Notes under the pieces: model-generated | What the model was told of the DNA's origin: nothing | Database searches by the model: none | The model's input: the letters and a program-made list of their open reading frames with translations, nothing else | Part shown: in pieces, positions 16,001 through 17,039 of the stretch | Numbering within the stretch: position 1 is the stretch's first letter | Layout: the number at the start of each line of letters is the position of its first letter | DNA from: CAZAFL01 sp964484465 | GTDB lineage: Bacteria; Bacteroidota; Ignavibacteria; UBA10030; SZUA-254 | NCBI GenBank assembly: GCA_964484465.1 | Contig: CAZAFL010000042.1 | Span: 1-17,039 of the forward strand | DNA: 17,039 nt | Direction of reading: 5' to 3' | Made by a program: the position numbers and the translations under genes

Positions 16001-16292
16001 TATCGATTTGAGGATTCTGCAGGATATCACGTTGCCGCTGGAAGGTCAGAGGCATACGTTCCAAATAAGCCTGGACATACTGAATGTCGCGAACCTGTTG
16101 AACTCCGATTGGGGTGTACGCAGTGTAGCTTCCGCGGCGGCAACAGCCCCGTTACAGCTTGTGCGTTTCAACAATGCGGGAGCCCCGGTATTCAATTACA
16201 AAGCGAATGCACCGACGACATTCGTCGACGACCCGGGTTTGAATTCCCGCTGGCAGATGCAGTTTGGGTTGCGGTATATTTTCAACCAGTGA
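13023..16292 (+). CDS. Oar-like TonB-dependent outer-membrane receptor with N-terminal carboxypeptidase-regulatory-like domain
   Basis: A 1089-residue protein. The signal peptide is KKLIVLLCLTFLVAGNALSQ, cut at about residue 20-21. Next comes a carboxypeptidase-regulatory-like beta-sandwich (about 27-110: TGIVTSDKGDPLPGANVIA, then QNGQYNIENMRVGGPYTVTV). A plug domain follows (about 135-250), with the Oar hallmark FSFGGRNWLYNNISLDGSYF and later EQVKVSVAPFDVREGGFTGA and INTVTKSGTN. The rest is the beta-barrel, ending in QFGLRYIFNQ. A Ca2+-loop-like DVNGDGNTGNDLMYIP sits at residue 920 onward, typical of the family. Oar proteins import bulky ligands or help secrete proteases; the ligand here is unknown, and no SusD partner or TonB system is adjacent. 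A strong GGAGGAG ribosome site lies 2 nt before the ATG. The gene is monocistronic and flanked by repeats and tRNAs. Confidence 0.95.
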   Translation: MKKLIVLLCLTFLVAGNALSQGVTTASMTGIVTSDKGDPLPGANVIAVHEPTGTKYGAPSRQNGQYNIENMRVGGPYTVTVSIIGYKGDTRKDVYLNLGQDVRVDFKLVEETVPGKEVLVTAEEDPVLNSGRTGAATSVNPDQVAELPSIKRSTRDLTRLDPRSDGNFSFGGRNWLYNNISLDGSYFNNPFGLDDPAPGGQANAEPVPFDAIEQVKVSVAPFDVREGGFTGAGINTVTKSGTNQWKGSVYSFLRNQDLLGNKVRGNDVVANPDLKFNQSGYTISGPIVVDKLFFFMNAELERRDDPGSDFTANHGTSGFGVSRVQASTMDSIAQRIKSVYGYDPGAYEGYIHSTDNEKLLLKLDWNINEFNNLTLRYDYLNGRRQLPPHPFVLSFNGTGRGPNENSLPFQNSGYRINNHLNSFALEMNSRSDMLANKFFTSYNRFRDKRDPFSKPFPTIEIGQDGVTYTTLGFEPFSIHNILDQDVWQFTDNLSYYAGKHVITGGGTFEKFSFFNSFNIFRYGVFFLPPPSSPGGFGGTSFSSISDFFKYTDPNDSLFLDFNAMVAAADQYPYKGENIDVGQLAFYAQDEFLVAENFNLTYGLRVDFPMYFTEPVDNPFSRSLNLLDEDGKPEIVDQSKLAGTKALFSPRIGFNWNASGDRTTQVRGGTGIFTGRIPFVWFGNVISNPGPNLNIWGPFNTGVPQVHTSDDAVLQHSFDINAMDPDFKWPQIWTTNIAIDHKLPWDMLGTLEFIYGKDINAIFVRNADLRAPVRYLPDGRPYYSDSLGNHELNPDGGAGVYVIDNTSDGYNWNITAQLRKTFDIGLMAGASYSYLMAKSVMKSTEIASVLWSENPVQGNPNKPELSYSEFGERQRITLNATYRHYWSENLATSFGLFFEVAEGNRFAGAGGNRYSFVYSGDVNGDGNTGNDLMYIPKNQGEVNFDPYQDKNGNTVTAAQQWTAFDAFINQDDYLRNHRGQIAERFGALNPWFSNIDLRILQDITLPLEGQRHTFQISLDILNVANLLNSDWGVRSVASAAATAPLQLVRFNNAGAPVFNYKANAPTTFVDDPGLNSRWQMQFGLRYIFNQ

Positions 16293-16333
16293 GATTGTGA
16301 GGTAGGCGAACATTGACTGCATTTTTTTACGTG

Positions 16334-16366
16334 TCATTGCGAGTCCACCAAAGGCGGACGAAGCAA
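16334..16366 (+). repeat. Partial copy of the palindromic repeat (left end only)
   Basis: TCATTGCGAG (16334-16343) is followed by an imperfect hairpin GTCCACC-AAA-GGCGGAC and then GAAGCAA. This is the left half of the element at 16382 with a different hairpin arm. It sits about 40 nt after the TonB receptor stop. Confidence 0.65.
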
Positions 16367-16381
16367 ACTTTCTTTACATCA

Positions 16382-16502
16382 TCATTGCGAGGAGTCACGC
16401 AAAGCGTGACGACGAAGCAATCTAAGCTGAGCCTTATTATCAGTTGCACTGTTTAGATTGCTTCGCCCCGTCCCGAACGAGTCGGGACGGGACTCGCAAT
16501 GA
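16382..16502 (+). repeat. Palindromic repeat element, copy 2 (complete, with terminal inverted repeats)
   Basis: A 121-bp element bounded by TCATTGCGAG (16382-16391) and its exact complement CTCGCAATGA (16493-16502). Inside are three nested or serial palindromes. They are GTCACGC-AAA-GCGTGAC (16394-16410), a 13/14 inverted pair GAAGCAATCTAAGC (16414-16427) with GTTTAGATTGCTTC (16451-16464), and a perfect 10-bp stem CCCGTCCCGA (16467-16476) with TCGGGACGGG (16482-16491). There is no coding capacity, so it is a MITE-like or REP-like element. It lies 16 nt 3' of tRNA-Gly. Confidence 0.85.
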
Positions 16503-16518
16503 CGTTCGATTCTTGAAG

Positions 16519-16590
<72 letters not shown>

Positions 16591-16604
16591 GTTGGGAAGT
16601 CTTG

Positions 16605-16621
16605 TCCCGCCTTCGGCGGGA
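16605..16621. repeat. 7-bp hairpin TCCCGCC-TTC-GGCGGGA
   Basis: A perfect stem-loop lying 14 nt upstream of the tRNA-Gly 5' end. The same CCCGCC/GGCGGG arms recur at 16689-16708, 16722-16747 and, as GCGGGA/TCCCGC, 16743-16759. It belongs to a local cluster of GC-rich palindromes. Confidence 0.7.
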
Positions 16622-16626
16622 TCATC

Positions 16627-16663
16627 AAAATCACTGCTGCTCACTTCGTTCGCAGGTGATTTT
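16627..16663. repeat. Inverted repeat AAAATCAC...GTGATTTT
   Basis: Exact 8-bp arms (16627-16634 and 16656-16663) around a 21-nt centre containing CACTTCGTTCGCAG. Together with the CCCGCC palindromes it fills the space between tRNA-Gly and the tRNA remnant. I see no gene in it. Confidence 0.5.
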
Positions 16664-16667
16664 GTGA

Positions 16668-16759
16668 CTTGGGAAGCTTGCATTTTTACCCGCCATCTCT
16701 TTGGCGGGCTACCGTTGCTTGCCCGCCATGCTTCACCTTTTGGCGGGAATTACTCCCGC
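16668..16759 (-). pseudogene. Interrupted tRNA-Gly(CCC) remnant
   Basis: On the minus strand GCGGGAGTAATTC (16747-16759) matches nucleotides 1-13 of the intact tRNA-Gly at 12 of 13 positions. After about 55 nt of CCCGCC/GGCGGG palindromes, GGTAAAAATGCAAGCTTCCCAAG follows at its left end (16668-16690). It matches the D-loop/anticodon arm of the same tRNA in the same order and direction, including the CCC anticodon loop. No T arm is recognisable after it. A sigma70-type promoter lies 28 nt upstream of the remnant's 5' end. I infer a decayed second tRNA-Gly copy broken by palindrome insertion. Chance similarity is the alternative. Confidence 0.5.
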
Positions 16760-16786
16760 GAAAAGATTTGTGCTCTTGTCAGTCTT

Positions 16787-16815
16787 AATATATGTTTCTT
16801 GAAATATTTTTGCAA
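16787..16815 (-). promoter_or_regulatory. Sigma70-type promoter reading towards the tRNA-Gly genes
   Basis: On the minus strand TTGCAA (16810-16815), 17 nt, TATATT (16787-16792). Transcription would start near 16780, about 20 nt before the tRNA-Gly remnant and about 190 nt before the intact tRNA-Gly. Its placement relative to the remnant resembles that of the tRNA-Val promoter. Confidence 0.5.
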
Positions 16816-16937
16816 GACCTCGTCTCAAATACCAATGGGACTCCAACACGCCTTCACCGTTAACTCAGCATCTCTCAAAAACAGTTTAGCCTCGACCGCG
16901 TACGACATACATTGCAGCTGAACTTAGGAAGTCCACC
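16816..16937. other. Intergenic stretch with nothing recognised
   Basis: Between the tRNA-Gly promoter and the globin-like gene I see no supported reading frame, RNA gene or clear hairpin on either strand. Confidence 0.5.
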
Positions 16938-17039
16938 CTACTTCTTATCCCCCGCTGCCGGTGCCACGATATCCGGCTTGAGGCTTGCCGTCTGCCACTG
17001 CTCTTCAGTGATGCCGAGACCGGCGTGAGCCACTTTTAA
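16938..17039 (-). CDS. C-terminus of a group I truncated-hemoglobin-like protein (partial, seemingly shortened)
   Basis: The last 33 codons of a minus-strand gene that enters from beyond the window and ends in TAG at 16938-16940. The peptide starts LKVAHAGLGITEEQW and ends LKPDIVAPAAGDKK. Group I truncated hemoglobins carry the proximal haem-ligand histidine in a K-x-x-H-x-G-x-G-I-T/S context of exactly this kind, and often finish with a (P/S)LKxDIV motif. In them about 30 residues of helices G and H separate the two motifs; here only QTAS does. So the gene looks internally deleted, or the protein belongs to another family with a chance match. The N-terminal part is outside the window and would decide this. 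Confidence 0.4.
   Translation of the reverse strand, partial: LKVAHAGLGITEEQWQTASLKPDIVAPAAGDKK

Noticed and set aside
12528..16502. CRISPR array or integrative element around the TonB receptor
   Set aside because: The repeats are few, unevenly spaced and palindromic, with no spacers. No integrase, transposase or cas gene is present in the window.
16592..16921. A 109-codon plus-strand open frame between tRNA-Gly and the globin-like gene
   Set aside because: It runs through palindromic repeats and tRNA-derived sequence, with no ribosome site and no domain.

Overview
The window (about 17 kb, GC near 50 % by eye) looks like a chromosomal piece from the Bacteroidota/Chlorobiota (FCB) group, most likely an Ignavibacteria- or Kryptonia-like lineage. 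This is inferred from an Oar-type TonB-dependent receptor, a split F-ATPase operon without the beta and epsilon genes (as in green sulfur bacteria), a NamZ/DUF1343 exo-muramidase and a bactofilin. Several candidate promoters have the ordinary TTGACA/TATAAT form with 17-nt spacers rather than the divergent Bacteroidetes -33/-7 form, which fits the Chlorobiota side better. No taxonomic marker is present, so the assignment is tentative.

Layout. 1-856 (minus): N-terminal part of an aspartokinase of the ThrA (aspartokinase/homoserine dehydrogenase I) type, running off the window. 941-975: a perfect 15-bp hairpin closing the next operon. 979-7756 (minus): one long operon, in transcription order M23 endopeptidase, bactofilin, AtpZ, an AtpI-like four-helix protein, then ATP synthase a, c, b, delta, alpha and gamma. 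A near-consensus promoter (7797-7825) lies just upstream. 7843-9677 (minus): a Nudix hydrolase overlapping a DUF1343/NamZ-type peptidoglycan exo-muramidase by ATGA. 9808-12512 (plus): a DUF2079 polytopic membrane protein, a secreted NTF2-fold protein, and a class I methyltransferase whose frame is broken by one nucleotide in a T6 run. 12528-12743: a palindromic repeat element and tRNA-Val(TAC). 13023-16292 (plus): a 1089-residue Oar-like TonB receptor. 16334-16590: two more repeat copies and tRNA-Gly(CCC). 16605-16815: hairpin cluster with the apparent ruin of a second tRNA-Gly gene behind a good promoter. 16938-17039 (minus): the C-terminus of what resembles a group I truncated hemoglobin, apparently shortened.

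How the genes may work together. The minus-strand block joins envelope growth (M23 peptidase with bactofilin scaffold, NamZ-type muramidase) to the membrane sector of the proton ATP synthase. The F1 beta and epsilon subunits must be encoded elsewhere. The plus-strand DUF2079/NTF2/methyltransferase genes form a compact cluster of unknown role. The TonB receptor stands alone and is bracketed by directly repeated palindromic elements, each lying just 3' of a minus-strand tRNA gene.

The points most worth a second look are the T TTT TTG slippery site that exactly restores the methyltransferase frame, the interrupted tRNA-Gly remnant with its intact-looking promoter, the tRNA-associated repeats flanking the receptor, and the shortened globin-like C-terminus.
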